Source: Vibrio bivalvicida
GTDB lineage: Bacteria > Pseudomonadota > Gammaproteobacteria > Enterobacterales > Vibrionaceae
Reading direction: 5' to 3'
Length of the DNA stretch: 64,000 nt
Assembly (NCBI RefSeq): GCF_001399455.2
Contig: NZ_LLEI02000032.1
Span: 62,001-126,000 of the forward strand
In this document: piece after piece, positions 18,772 to 26,727 of the stretch
Position numbering within the stretch: the first letter of the stretch is position 1
How the letters are laid out: each line of letters starts with the position of its first letter
Notes under the pieces: model-generated
Seen by the model: the letters and a program-made list of their open reading frames with translations, nothing else
What the model was told of the DNA's origin: nothing
Database searches by the model: none
Made by a program: the position numbers and the translations under genes

Positions 18772-19674
18772 TTATCTGTCTTTTGGATCCAGCGCGTCGC
18801 GCAGGCCGTCACCAACGTAGTTGAAGCAGAACAAAGTCACAACCATAAACGCTGCTGGGAATGCCAGCTGCCAGATTGCTACTTCCATTGTCTGTGCACC
18901 TTCTTGAAGAAGTGCGCCCCAACTCGTCATTGGTTCCTGAACACCAAGACCAAGGAATGAAAGGAATGATTCAGTCAAAATCATGCTAGGGATAAGCAGC
19001 GTCGAGTATACCGCTACAATGCCCAGTACATTTGGTACGATATGACGAGTGATGATTTTCCACTTGCTCACACCACAAACATGTGCCGCTTCGATAAACT
19101 CTTTGCTGCGTAAGCTAAGTGTCTGACCACGCACAATACGCGCCATATCTAGCCAAGCAATGGCACCGATAGCAACGAAGATTAGAATGATGTTACGACC
19201 GAAGAAGGTCACTAGTACGATAACTAGGAACATGAAAGGAACTGCGTAAAGTATCTCTAGAATACGCATCATGATGCGGTCTACTTTACCACCGATAAAG
19301 CCAGAAGCAGCGCCGTAAAGCGTACCAATCAATACCGCAACAAATGCGCCCATGACACCTACCATTAGAGAGATACGGCCACCGATAAGCGTACGAACGT
19401 AAAGGTCACGACCTAAACTATCGGTACCAAACCAGTGCTCTGCACTTGGAGCGACATGCATCGCGTACCAGTCAGTATCATCATAGGTGAATGGCGCAAT
19501 CGTCGGCAACACAACAACCGCCAAGGTCATTAAAAATAGGATAAACAAACTCACCATCGCCGCTTTATTACGCATAAAGCGGATGCGAGCATCTTGCCAT
19601 AGACTGCGACCTTCGATCTCTAGGTTTTCAGAGAACTTCTCAATCGCTTCTAGGTTTTCTTTTTTCGTTAACAT
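18772..19674 (-). CDS. oppC: Oligopeptide ABC transporter permease OppC
   Basis: Inner-membrane permease, 300 aa from the ATG at 19674 (an upstream TTG would add two residues). An N-terminal membrane anchor (about 38-58) is followed by five transmembrane helices. The EAA loop motif EAAHVCGVSKWKIITRHIVPN contacts the ATPases. The C-terminus ends GLRDALDPKDR, as usual for OppC. It is followed by oppD after 20 bases. Confidence 0.97.
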   Translation of the reverse strand: MLTKKENLEAIEKFSENLEIEGRSLWQDARIRFMRNKAAMVSLFILFLMTLAVVVLPTIAPFTYDDTDWYAMHVAPSAEHWFGTDSLGRDLYVRTLIGGRISLMVGVMGAFVAVLIGTLYGAASGFIGGKVDRIMMRILEILYAVPFMFLVIVLVTFFGRNIILIFVAIGAIAWLDMARIVRGQTLSLRSKEFIEAAHVCGVSKWKIITRHIVPNVLGIVAVYSTLLIPSMILTESFLSFLGLGVQEPMTSWGALLQEGAQTMEVAIWQLAFPAAFMVVTLFCFNYVGDGLRDALDPKDR

Positions 19675-19689
19675 AACCAAACGTCCCTG

Positions 19690-20610
19690 TTAGTAGCGAA
19701 TTTTCGGGTCAATCATTGCAAGTAGGATATCTACAATCGCGTTGAATAGGATAAATAGGAAACCAATCAAAATGGTTACCCCCATAACAAGCGAATAGTC
19801 ACGGTTAAATGCAGCGTTAACGAACAGTTTACCGATACCCGGTAGACCAAAGATGGTTTCGATAACCACTGAACCTGTGATAATACCTACGAACGCCGGA
19901 CCCATGTATGAAACGACAGGAAGAAGCGCTGGCTTTAAGGCATGCTTTATGATGATGTAACGGTAACTTAGACCTTTCGCACGGGCAGTTCGGATAAAGT
20001 TACTGTTTAAGGTTTCGATCATTGAGCCACGCGTGATACGCGCAAAAGTCGCTACGTAAAGAAGTGACATACCTATGACGGGCAGTACGAGAAACTTCAA
20101 ACTGCCATCTTGCCATCCACCCGCAGGGAATATATTCCAATGTAGCGAGAACAGATAGATAAGTGCGGGTGCTAATACAAACGATGGCATTACTACACCC
20201 AACATGGCGGTAGACATTATGGTGTAGTCGACCCAGGTATTTTGCTTCAAGGCGGCAATGGTACCAACAGTGACCCCCATGATGACAGTAAAGATAAAGG
20301 CGATAAAACCAACTTTAGCCGATACAGGTAGTGCAACCGAAATCAGTTCATTTACCGAGTAATCGAGATACTTAAATGAAGGACCAAAATCACCTTGGAT
20401 GACGTTGGTTAGATATGTGGTGTATTGCTCAAATACTGGCTTATCTAGCCCGTATTTAGCTTCGATATTCGCCATAACTTCTGGCGGTAATGGACGCTCA
20501 CTCGAGAATGGGTTACCCGGAGCGAAACGCATAAGAAAGAAAGATACAGTGATCAAAACCAACATAGTTGGGATCGCCTCAAATATCCTTTTCGCGATGA
20601 ATTTAAACAT
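19690..20610 (-). CDS. oppB: Oligopeptide ABC transporter permease OppB
   Basis: Inner-membrane permease of 306 aa, six transmembrane helices, family N-terminus MFKFIAKRIFEAIPTMLVL, EAA-type loop TARAKGLSYRYIIIKHALKPA, and C-terminus DPKIRY. The leader just before its ATG (GAGTGAGTTTATG) is preceded by the sequence complementary to the OppZ-like RNA. oppB is separated from oppA by 136 bases with a hairpin, consistent with oppA being expressed more strongly than the rest. Confidence 0.97.
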   Translation of the reverse strand: MFKFIAKRIFEAIPTMLVLITVSFFLMRFAPGNPFSSERPLPPEVMANIEAKYGLDKPVFEQYTTYLTNVIQGDFGPSFKYLDYSVNELISVALPVSAKVGFIAFIFTVIMGVTVGTIAALKQNTWVDYTIMSTAMLGVVMPSFVLAPALIYLFSLHWNIFPAGGWQDGSLKFLVLPVIGMSLLYVATFARITRGSMIETLNSNFIRTARAKGLSYRYIIIKHALKPALLPVVSYMGPAFVGIITGSVVIETIFGLPGIGKLFVNAAFNRDYSLVMGVTILIGFLFILFNAIVDILLAMIDPKIRY

Positions 20611-20618
20611 AAACTCAC

Positions 20619-20634
20619 TCTTTCAGTCTGTGAC
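20619..20634 (-). promoter_or_regulatory. Predicted sRNA target site in the oppB leader
   Basis: On the minus strand CUGUCACAGACUGAAA lies 9-24 bases before the oppB ATG and immediately abuts the GAGTGAG ribosome site. Fifteen of 16 bases can pair with the OppZ-like RNA (one G-U, one mismatch). Confidence 0.7.
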
Positions 20635-20689
20635 AGTTAAAAAAGAAGGAATCAATCGAATTTCTTCGAATTCAAATTGAGCAGAGGCA

Positions 20690-20713
20690 CTGCATGTAAT
20701 TGCTCACATGCAG
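20690..20713 (-). terminator. Hairpin between oppA and oppB (possible attenuator or mRNA stabiliser)
   Basis: CTGCATGT / ACATGCAG is a perfect 8-bp stem with an 8-nt loop, but no T-tract follows on the minus strand. It starts 34 bases after the oppA stop. It more likely protects the oppA 3' end or causes partial termination than acts as a full terminator. Confidence 0.55.
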
Positions 20714-20746
20714 GCCAATATTTTTATAGTTCTATCAGTTCAAGGT

Positions 20747-22417
20747 TTACTTGAGGATGTATAGATCTTTAGAGTAGATTTTCTCTTCTGGGTTGTTTGC
20801 AGGGAAGCCACCAACCTTAGGAGAAAGCAGACGTGATTTCACGTACTGGTAGATAGGTGCGATAGGCATATCTTTCGCTAGTAGCTTCTCTGCTTCTAGG
20901 TAAAGTGCTTCACGCTCTGCATCTGAAGTCGACTTCAGTGCTTTATCGATGATTGCATCGTAAGCTTTGCTGTCGTAGTGAATACCGCCAGTGTTGTTGT
21001 TACTCTTCATTAACGTTAAGAATGAAGAAGCTTCGTTGTAGTCACCACACCAACCAGCACGTGCTACTTCAAAGTCACCAGAATCTTTCGTAGACAGGTA
21101 AGTTTTCCACTCTTGGTTTTCTAGAGTTACATCTAGACCTAGTGTTTTCTTCCACATAGAACCTAGTGCTACAGCAATCTTCTTGTGGTTTTCAGAAGTG
21201 TTGTAAAGAAGGTTAAATTTAAGTGGGTTGTCTTTACCAAAGCCAGCTTCCTCTAGAAGACGCGCAGCTTCTGCATCACGCTCTGCTTGAGTCATCTGAC
21301 CATATGCAGGCATTTCTGGGTTGAAGCCTGCAGTGATCTCTGGAGTTAAGAAGTAAGCCGGCTTTTGACCTTGCGCTAAGATAGCGTCAGTAACAATGTT
21401 ACGATCAATCGCGTAAGAGATAGCCTTACGGACACGCACATCATCAAACGGTGCTTTTTTGGTATTGAAGAGGTAGTAATAAGTACACAGGTTGCCTGTT
21501 ACTGATACTTCTTCTGGGTGCTCTTTCTTAAGACGTTTAAAGTGCTCTACAGGTAATTCGTGAGAAATATCAATCTCACCCGCTAGGAAGCGGTTCATTT
21601 CTGCTACCTGGTTTTCGATAGGTAGGAAGGTTACTTTGTTTAGTTTAGTGCTTGTGTTGTCCCAGTACTTTTCATTTCGTTTAAGTACCAGGCGCTCGTT
21701 CACAACCCACTTATCTACTACGAAAGCGCCATTACCAACAAAGTGCTCTGGTTTAGTCCACTGATCACCGTACTTCTCAACAGTTGCTTTATGAACAGGC
21801 TTCACTGTAGTGTGACCCATCATCATTACGAAGTAAGGTACAGCAGTATCAAGCGTAACAACTAGCGTGTGATCATCTACCGCTTTAACACCTAGTTCGC
21901 TCTTGTCTTTTTTACCAGCGACAATGTCTTTTGCATTGACCATCTTGGTGTATTCCATATACCAAGCGTATGGAGAAGCCGTATTTGGATCAACTGCGCG
22001 CTGGAAACTATACACGAAATCGCCAGCAGTTACTGGGTCGCCGTTAGACCACTTCGCGTCTTTACGTAGGTGGAAAGTGAAAGTTTTGTTGTCTGTTGTT
22101 TCCCAAGATTCAGCGACACCTGGGATAGTGTTGCCATCAGCATCTTGGTTCACCAAGCCTTCAAGAAGATCACGAATAACGTGAGATTCTGGAACACCTT
22201 GAGATTTGTGCGGGTCGATTGTCGCAACTTCTGTACCGTTGCCACGAACTAATTCTTGTACCGCTGCGAGTTCTACATTCTGAGAGTCTGATTTAGCTTC
22301 AGGGGTAGGTGCTGGCTGAGCAGCTTGTTTTTCTTCTGGTTTGTCACCACAACCAGTTAGCGCTAAAGAAAGGCCCGCGCCAACTAGAAGAGCGCGCGTT
22401 ATTTTGTTCTTATACAT
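20747..22417 (-). CDS. oppA: Periplasmic oligopeptide-binding protein OppA
   Basis: SBP_bac_5 family peptide receptor of the Opp importer. The start is the ATG at 22417 (MYKNKITRALLVG), preceded by GGAG at the right distance; the longer frame upstream has no signal peptide. That gives 556 aa. The leader ends LALTGCGDK, a lipobox, so the protein is probably membrane-anchored through Cys, unlike the soluble E. coli OppA. SBP hallmarks include TVATIDPHKSQGVPESHVIRDL, WSNGDPVTAGDFVYSFQRAVDP and the DVRVRKAISYAIDR segment. First gene of oppABCDF. Confidence 0.96.
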   Translation of the reverse strand: MYKNKITRALLVGAGLSLALTGCGDKPEEKQAAQPAPTPEAKSDSQNVELAAVQELVRGNGTEVATIDPHKSQGVPESHVIRDLLEGLVNQDADGNTIPGVAESWETTDNKTFTFHLRKDAKWSNGDPVTAGDFVYSFQRAVDPNTASPYAWYMEYTKMVNAKDIVAGKKDKSELGVKAVDDHTLVVTLDTAVPYFVMMMGHTTVKPVHKATVEKYGDQWTKPEHFVGNGAFVVDKWVVNERLVLKRNEKYWDNTSTKLNKVTFLPIENQVAEMNRFLAGEIDISHELPVEHFKRLKKEHPEEVSVTGNLCTYYYLFNTKKAPFDDVRVRKAISYAIDRNIVTDAILAQGQKPAYFLTPEITAGFNPEMPAYGQMTQAERDAEAARLLEEAGFGKDNPLKFNLLYNTSENHKKIAVALGSMWKKTLGLDVTLENQEWKTYLSTKDSGDFEVARAGWCGDYNEASSFLTLMKSNNNTGGIHYDSKAYDAIIDKALKSTSDAEREALYLEAEKLLAKDMPIAPIYQYVKSRLLSPKVGGFPANNPEEKIYSKDLYILK

Positions 22418-23035
22418 GCGTAAAACTCCAAGTTTTTCATTTGCATCCATGACTTCTTTGTATGGCACTAGAACGGACAGTGATTTAGATCTGTTTAGCT
22501 CAAAATTTAAGCATAAAAATCTAAATCCATACAAAGATTGCGGCACACAGTATCAATCATCGAAGTAATTTGCCATAAAAATGTAGCAAAAAATCGTATA
22601 ATTCCACGATTACGTCAAGAAATTGGTAAAAAACACTGGTAAAGAGAAAATAGTCAGTTAATTAACATAAGATTCCCACAACCAGCAGACCGAAGTGCCA
22701 AATTATCTGATAAGACGCCTTTTTTTAGCATCTTATGCTAGGTATAATGCGGAAAAATTAACAAAAGTAATGTAATCTAGCTAACAGTTAGCTACATTTA
22801 CCTACTTTAAAATAGCGTTCTGTGAAGTTAATCACTCAGATGCACATAAATAGCGATCTACTCCCCAAAACAATGCATCTAAAGCACAAATTTCAGCCGC
22901 GAAATTCATTCAGCTCTCCTATCTAAATACCAAACCCTGCCCTTCTTTAGCTTTTTTTATTGTTAAACATTTGTAAATAACCTCTTGTTCGCTCGATATA
23001 TCAGGTCAATTTGAGCAACTACACAGGTATCTCCT
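22418..23035. other. Divergent intergenic region between oppA and volA
   Basis: 618 bases without a gene. It must contain the oppA promoter and leader on the minus strand and the volA promoter on the plus strand. A -10-like TATAAT lies at 22743-22748 on the plus strand, immediately preceded by the inverted repeat TAGCAT-CTT-ATGCTA (22726-22740); no good -35 accompanies it. Frames that extend through the oppA leader have no signal peptide or ribosome site. Confidence 0.5.
22726..22748 (+). promoter_or_regulatory. Inverted repeat abutting a -10-like element upstream of volA
   Basis: TAGCAT-CTT-ATGCTA occupies the spacer directly before TATAAT. The arrangement would suit a regulator binding in the promoter spacer. 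The implied volA leader would be about 280 nt, so this remains tentative. Confidence 0.3.
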
Positions 23036-25345
23036 ATGAGAGTATTCCATTCTCTAACCTTCGCAGTTTCCGCTATCTCACTACTCGGGGGGTGTAATAG
23101 TGAAGAGAGCACTTCTGAAAACATCGCAGTAGAAGTACCTTTTTCGTTGAGTAGCATTCCTATGCCTAATGACGGCTATGGATATGATGCAGACGGAACA
23201 ATCTCTTTGCCCGGTGAACCTTCTTCGCCCAATGCTTATTCTACTAACGCTGAATATGACGCCTACTACCAAAGCTTCGAAACTAGCTTCGCCGCCGTCG
23301 ATGGTTGGGGCTTGTGTGTTGAGCCAATTGAGATTCCGCTTAGCAGTGTCGGTTCTGAGCAGGTTATTGCCCTAGAACCAACGTCTCTGCAAGGAAACGT
23401 TCTGCTCATCGAGGGGACAACTAGGCAAGAGGTTCCAAATACCAAACTATCTAGTGATGGTCGCAAACTCACCATCGAATGCGGTGCCGCTCTTCAACCA
23501 GGGACAGAGTATTTCATTGCCGTCTCGAACGGCGTAATGACGGTAGAAGGCTTTCCTCTACAATCATCGCCAGCCTTTGGACAACTTTTAAGTGCAGACC
23601 CCAATGAGTTGGATGAGCAACAACGCAATCTCCAACAGAAGACAAAAAACGCCGTTTCCGCGTATAGTGACTTAGGTAAGCCGAACGAGGTCGTATACGC
23701 CTCTACATTTACTACTCAAAATAGTTATTCCGTCATCGACAATATTGTCCAACAAACAATATCTGATCCATCAAATCCACCGACACTTGACCTGACGAAT
23801 ATTGAAGTCACTGAGGTCAACTCTGCTCGTCCAAGTAAAGCTTATATAATCGTTTCTGGCGCAACACTAGAGACAAACAATTACCTTCCTTTTACACAAA
23901 ACATCGCCGATAGAGAAAAATGTTTGCTGGACAGTTACGACCCGATCGCCAATTGCCCGTCAATGTACAATTGGACAAAAGGTGAGAATGGAGAGCACCT
24001 AACCCAGCCTTTCTTTGGTAATCAAGGGGAAGTAGCCAAGTATAATGACTCTACAACCACTATCCCTGTCGATTTTTACTTGCCTTACATTGGCGGAGCT
24101 ACAGATTCAAAAGCCGGAGCCAGACAGTTCATTAACGATTCCACCAATCCATCGGTTATCTTTATCCATGGCGTTACTGGTGACAAAGAGTCCGCTTCAC
24201 TGGTTGCTAAGGAATATGTTACAGACGGAAAGGAATACATATTTACAGCAATAGATATGCCGTATCATGGTGCTAGAATCGTCTGTGATAGTTCGAAATA
24301 TAGTGATGAAACAACATTAAAATACTGCGACAGCGGAAAGCCCATTAGTGCTCGCGCTGACAAGTCTTACTTTATCAATATCACTTCCCCCCTAACATTG
24401 CGGTCTAACCTTCACCAATCTGTTAGTGACTTTATTGGCTTAAGATGGGCGCTCAATTTCGGCAATGATAAGGCTGGCAGAGAGGTCCACTTAATTGGAG
24501 TCTCTCTTGGAGGCATCATGTCTGTAATGACCACGGAGGCGACTTATAAGCCTGAATCACCAGTTGCCCAACCAATAGAGGGCTTGGCTTTAGCTACTTC
24601 CAACTACGTTGTACCAGGTCAAGGATTAGTAAATCTTACACTTTCTTCTCTCACACTAGGTTCCGAAATGGAAACCTCGGTGAAAAAGTCAGCTGACGTG
24701 CAAAGAGCGATTGCGGAAACTCTATTGCCAAACATATGTCACGAAAGTGAAAGTAACGAAACTTGTATCACCGCTCTTCAAACTCATAGTGCTGAACTAG
24801 AAGGCAGTATTGAGATGTTGGAGAACGAAATCTATTCAGCTCTCATCCCTATTTTAAAGCAAGGCGTCCAACAAACTATTGATGGTTCAGACCCAGCAGG
24901 AAAGGTTTCGAGACAGGTGCAAGCTCAGCAACCAACTCTTCTTATAGAAGCTGTTGGTGACTGCGGTGATACCTGTGAAATCGGAGAGTATATGCCTGAC
25001 ACCGTAGTACCAAATAATGCAGAAAATAATGTCATGACGGGGACGGACCCTTTAATCCATGCGCTAGAGCTAAATGACATAACTAGTTCCACAACAGATG
25101 CACCAATCAGAGGAGTGATCAGAGCGACTGTTGGTGGTCATGGAACATTTCTCTTCCCTTACGAGGGACCAATGGATGAAACAGGATTGCCGTCTCAAGA
25201 CCCACAACATATGGAAGCAGGAAACAATTCACGCATAACGCAACAAGAGGCGGTTCGTAATATGGTCGCAACCAACGCACGAGCAATTTACCTTGACTCT
25301 GACGACCTGATAAACATTGAAGATGAAACCGACGAGGCACAATAA
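23036..25345 (+). CDS. volA: Surface-exposed lysophospholipase VolA (VolA/Pla-1 family lipoprotein)
   Basis: A 769-residue outer-membrane lipoprotein with the lipobox ISLLGGC at residues 16-20. In V. cholerae VolA is surface-displayed, cleaves the fatty acid from lysophosphatidylcholine and feeds it to a co-transcribed FadL. Here the alpha/beta-hydrolase core has SVIFIHGVTGDKESA (about 381-395), the nucleophile elbow LIGVSLGGIMS with Ser about 490, and a late HGTFLFPYEG segment containing the likely catalytic His. Multiple Cys pairs (for example DCGDTCEIGE) suggest disulfides. The stop overlaps the FadL start by one base (TAATG), indicating translational coupling and supporting the VolA identity. 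Confidence 0.9.
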   Translation: MRVFHSLTFAVSAISLLGGCNSEESTSENIAVEVPFSLSSIPMPNDGYGYDADGTISLPGEPSSPNAYSTNAEYDAYYQSFETSFAAVDGWGLCVEPIEIPLSSVGSEQVIALEPTSLQGNVLLIEGTTRQEVPNTKLSSDGRKLTIECGAALQPGTEYFIAVSNGVMTVEGFPLQSSPAFGQLLSADPNELDEQQRNLQQKTKNAVSAYSDLGKPNEVVYASTFTTQNSYSVIDNIVQQTISDPSNPPTLDLTNIEVTEVNSARPSKAYIIVSGATLETNNYLPFTQNIADREKCLLDSYDPIANCPSMYNWTKGENGEHLTQPFFGNQGEVAKYNDSTTTIPVDFYLPYIGGATDSKAGARQFINDSTNPSVIFIHGVTGDKESASLVAKEYVTDGKEYIFTAIDMPYHGARIVCDSSKYSDETTLKYCDSGKPISARADKSYFINITSPLTLRSNLHQSVSDFIGLRWALNFGNDKAGREVHLIGVSLGGIMSVMTTEATYKPESPVAQPIEGLALATSNYVVPGQGLVNLTLSSLTLGSEMETSVKKSADVQRAIAETLLPNICHESESNETCITALQTHSAELEGSIEMLENEIYSALIPILKQGVQQTIDGSDPAGKVSRQVQAQQPTLLIEAVGDCGDTCEIGEYMPDTVVPNNAENNVMTGTDPLIHALELNDITSSTTDAPIRGVIRATVGGHGTFLFPYEGPMDETGLPSQDPQHMEAGNNSRITQQEAVRNMVATNARAIYLDSDDLINIEDETDEAQ

Positions 25346-26553
25346 TGAAAAAGACAATCCTTAGTCTTAGCGTTGCTACAGCTATTCAGGCACACGCCGC
25401 AGGCTTTCAACTTAATGCTCAGTCGGCAACGGGTTTAGGTCGTGCATTCGCTGGAGACGCGATTATTGCTGACAACGCCGCTGTGGTAGCAAAAAATGCG
25501 GCGGCGATGAGTTTAATCGACCAACCGATGATATCAGTGGGCGCAGTCAATATTGCCAGCCAAGTTGAGTTCAGTGATATGCGTTACACCACACCAACAT
25601 CGACAACGCAATCGCTTGATGACACTAGCCTCGACAACAATACCCTAGTACCGAACGCTAATATGGTGTTTCCTATCGAGGGGACGCCTTGGACTCTAGG
25701 CGCAACGGTTCACTCGAACTACGGCACTGATGTGGAATTCGACGATGATTTTTCTGCCCCTATATTTGGCGGAAAAACCTACTTAAGTAGCATCAATGCT
25801 GGATTCTCTGCAAGCTATCAAATCGACGATTCGTGGTCGGTGGGCGGTGGTATCGACATCATCTATGGTGAAGGAGACATCGCGAGAAAGCACAATAATG
25901 CGCCACTACTTTCAATCGACGCGGATGGTTATGGCTTAGGTTTCAACTTGGGCTTAGCCTATGTGTTAGATGAGAACAACCGCTTTGGCTTATCTTATCG
26001 TTATAGCCCAGAATTAAGAGCCGAAGGCCAAGTCTATCAAGCGGGTGAAGGTCAAGGTCTAACAGACAATCTAGATATTCCATTGCCTGATATTATAGAG
26101 TTCTCGGGCTACCATAAACTTAACCCTAAATGGGCGGCTCACTACAGCATGCAATACGTCGCTTGGTCTGAATTTGATAGCTTGGCATCAGAAAGTTACT
26201 CAACATCAATTAAAGACTACCAATGGCAAGATGCTGGACACGTTTCTATTGGCATTACCCACTATCTGAACCGCTCAATCGAGTTAAGAGCGGGCTATAT
26301 GTATGACTTGTCACCCGTTGATCAGATCAGCTCACTTTCGATTCCTGATACTGACAGGCATTGGTTTACCTTTGGTGGTACTTATAAAGCTACAGAAAAC
26401 CTCAGTGTCGATCTAGCTTTAGGCTACTTGACAGGTGAGCAAACAACGATCGATGAATCACAAGTTCTTGCTAATCCTGAACCTTTCAATATCGTCTCTA
26501 CAGTCAATACCAGTGCCTGGTTAGCAGGTCTTCAGCTCAACTACTCTTTTTAA
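25345..26553 (+). CDS. fadL: FadL-family outer-membrane long-chain fatty acid porin
   Basis: A 402-residue outer-membrane beta-barrel. Signal peptide 1-18 (cleavage after HAHA-type sequence before AGFQLNAQSATGLGRAFAG), then the FadL plug. The plug motif, usually NPA, appears here as KNAAAMS (about residues 51-57). Strands alternate aromatic residues and the protein ends with aromatic LNYSF, as needed for barrel insertion. It is coupled to volA, so it probably imports fatty acids released by VolA. Expression is likely under FadR control, though no site was identified. Other fadL paralogues are expected elsewhere in the genome. Confidence 0.92.
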   Translation: MKKTILSLSVATAIQAHAAGFQLNAQSATGLGRAFAGDAIIADNAAVVAKNAAAMSLIDQPMISVGAVNIASQVEFSDMRYTTPTSTTQSLDDTSLDNNTLVPNANMVFPIEGTPWTLGATVHSNYGTDVEFDDDFSAPIFGGKTYLSSINAGFSASYQIDDSWSVGGGIDIIYGEGDIARKHNNAPLLSIDADGYGLGFNLGLAYVLDENNRFGLSYRYSPELRAEGQVYQAGEGQGLTDNLDIPLPDIIEFSGYHKLNPKWAAHYSMQYVAWSEFDSLASESYSTSIKDYQWQDAGHVSIGITHYLNRSIELRAGYMYDLSPVDQISSLSIPDTDRHWFTFGGTYKATENLSVDLALGYLTGEQTTIDESQVLANPEPFNIVSTVNTSAWLAGLQLNYSF

Positions 26554-26727
26554 TCAAATCTAGTTCAATATTCACGGTCTTCTTAACCAGACGGCCGTGT
26601 ACTTTCAATCCGTTACCAATCCCGCGCACAGATCTTAATGTAACAACGACACTTGATGGAACTGTCATTTTGGCCTGCTACATTTATGAAATTAATAACA
26701 TATCTATTAACATCATAAGGGCTTAAT

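Noticed and set aside
22418..22546. Longer OppA start upstream of 22417
   Set aside because: The added residues contain no signal peptide and would place the lipobox leader internally; the ATG at 22417 has a good GGAG ribosome site.
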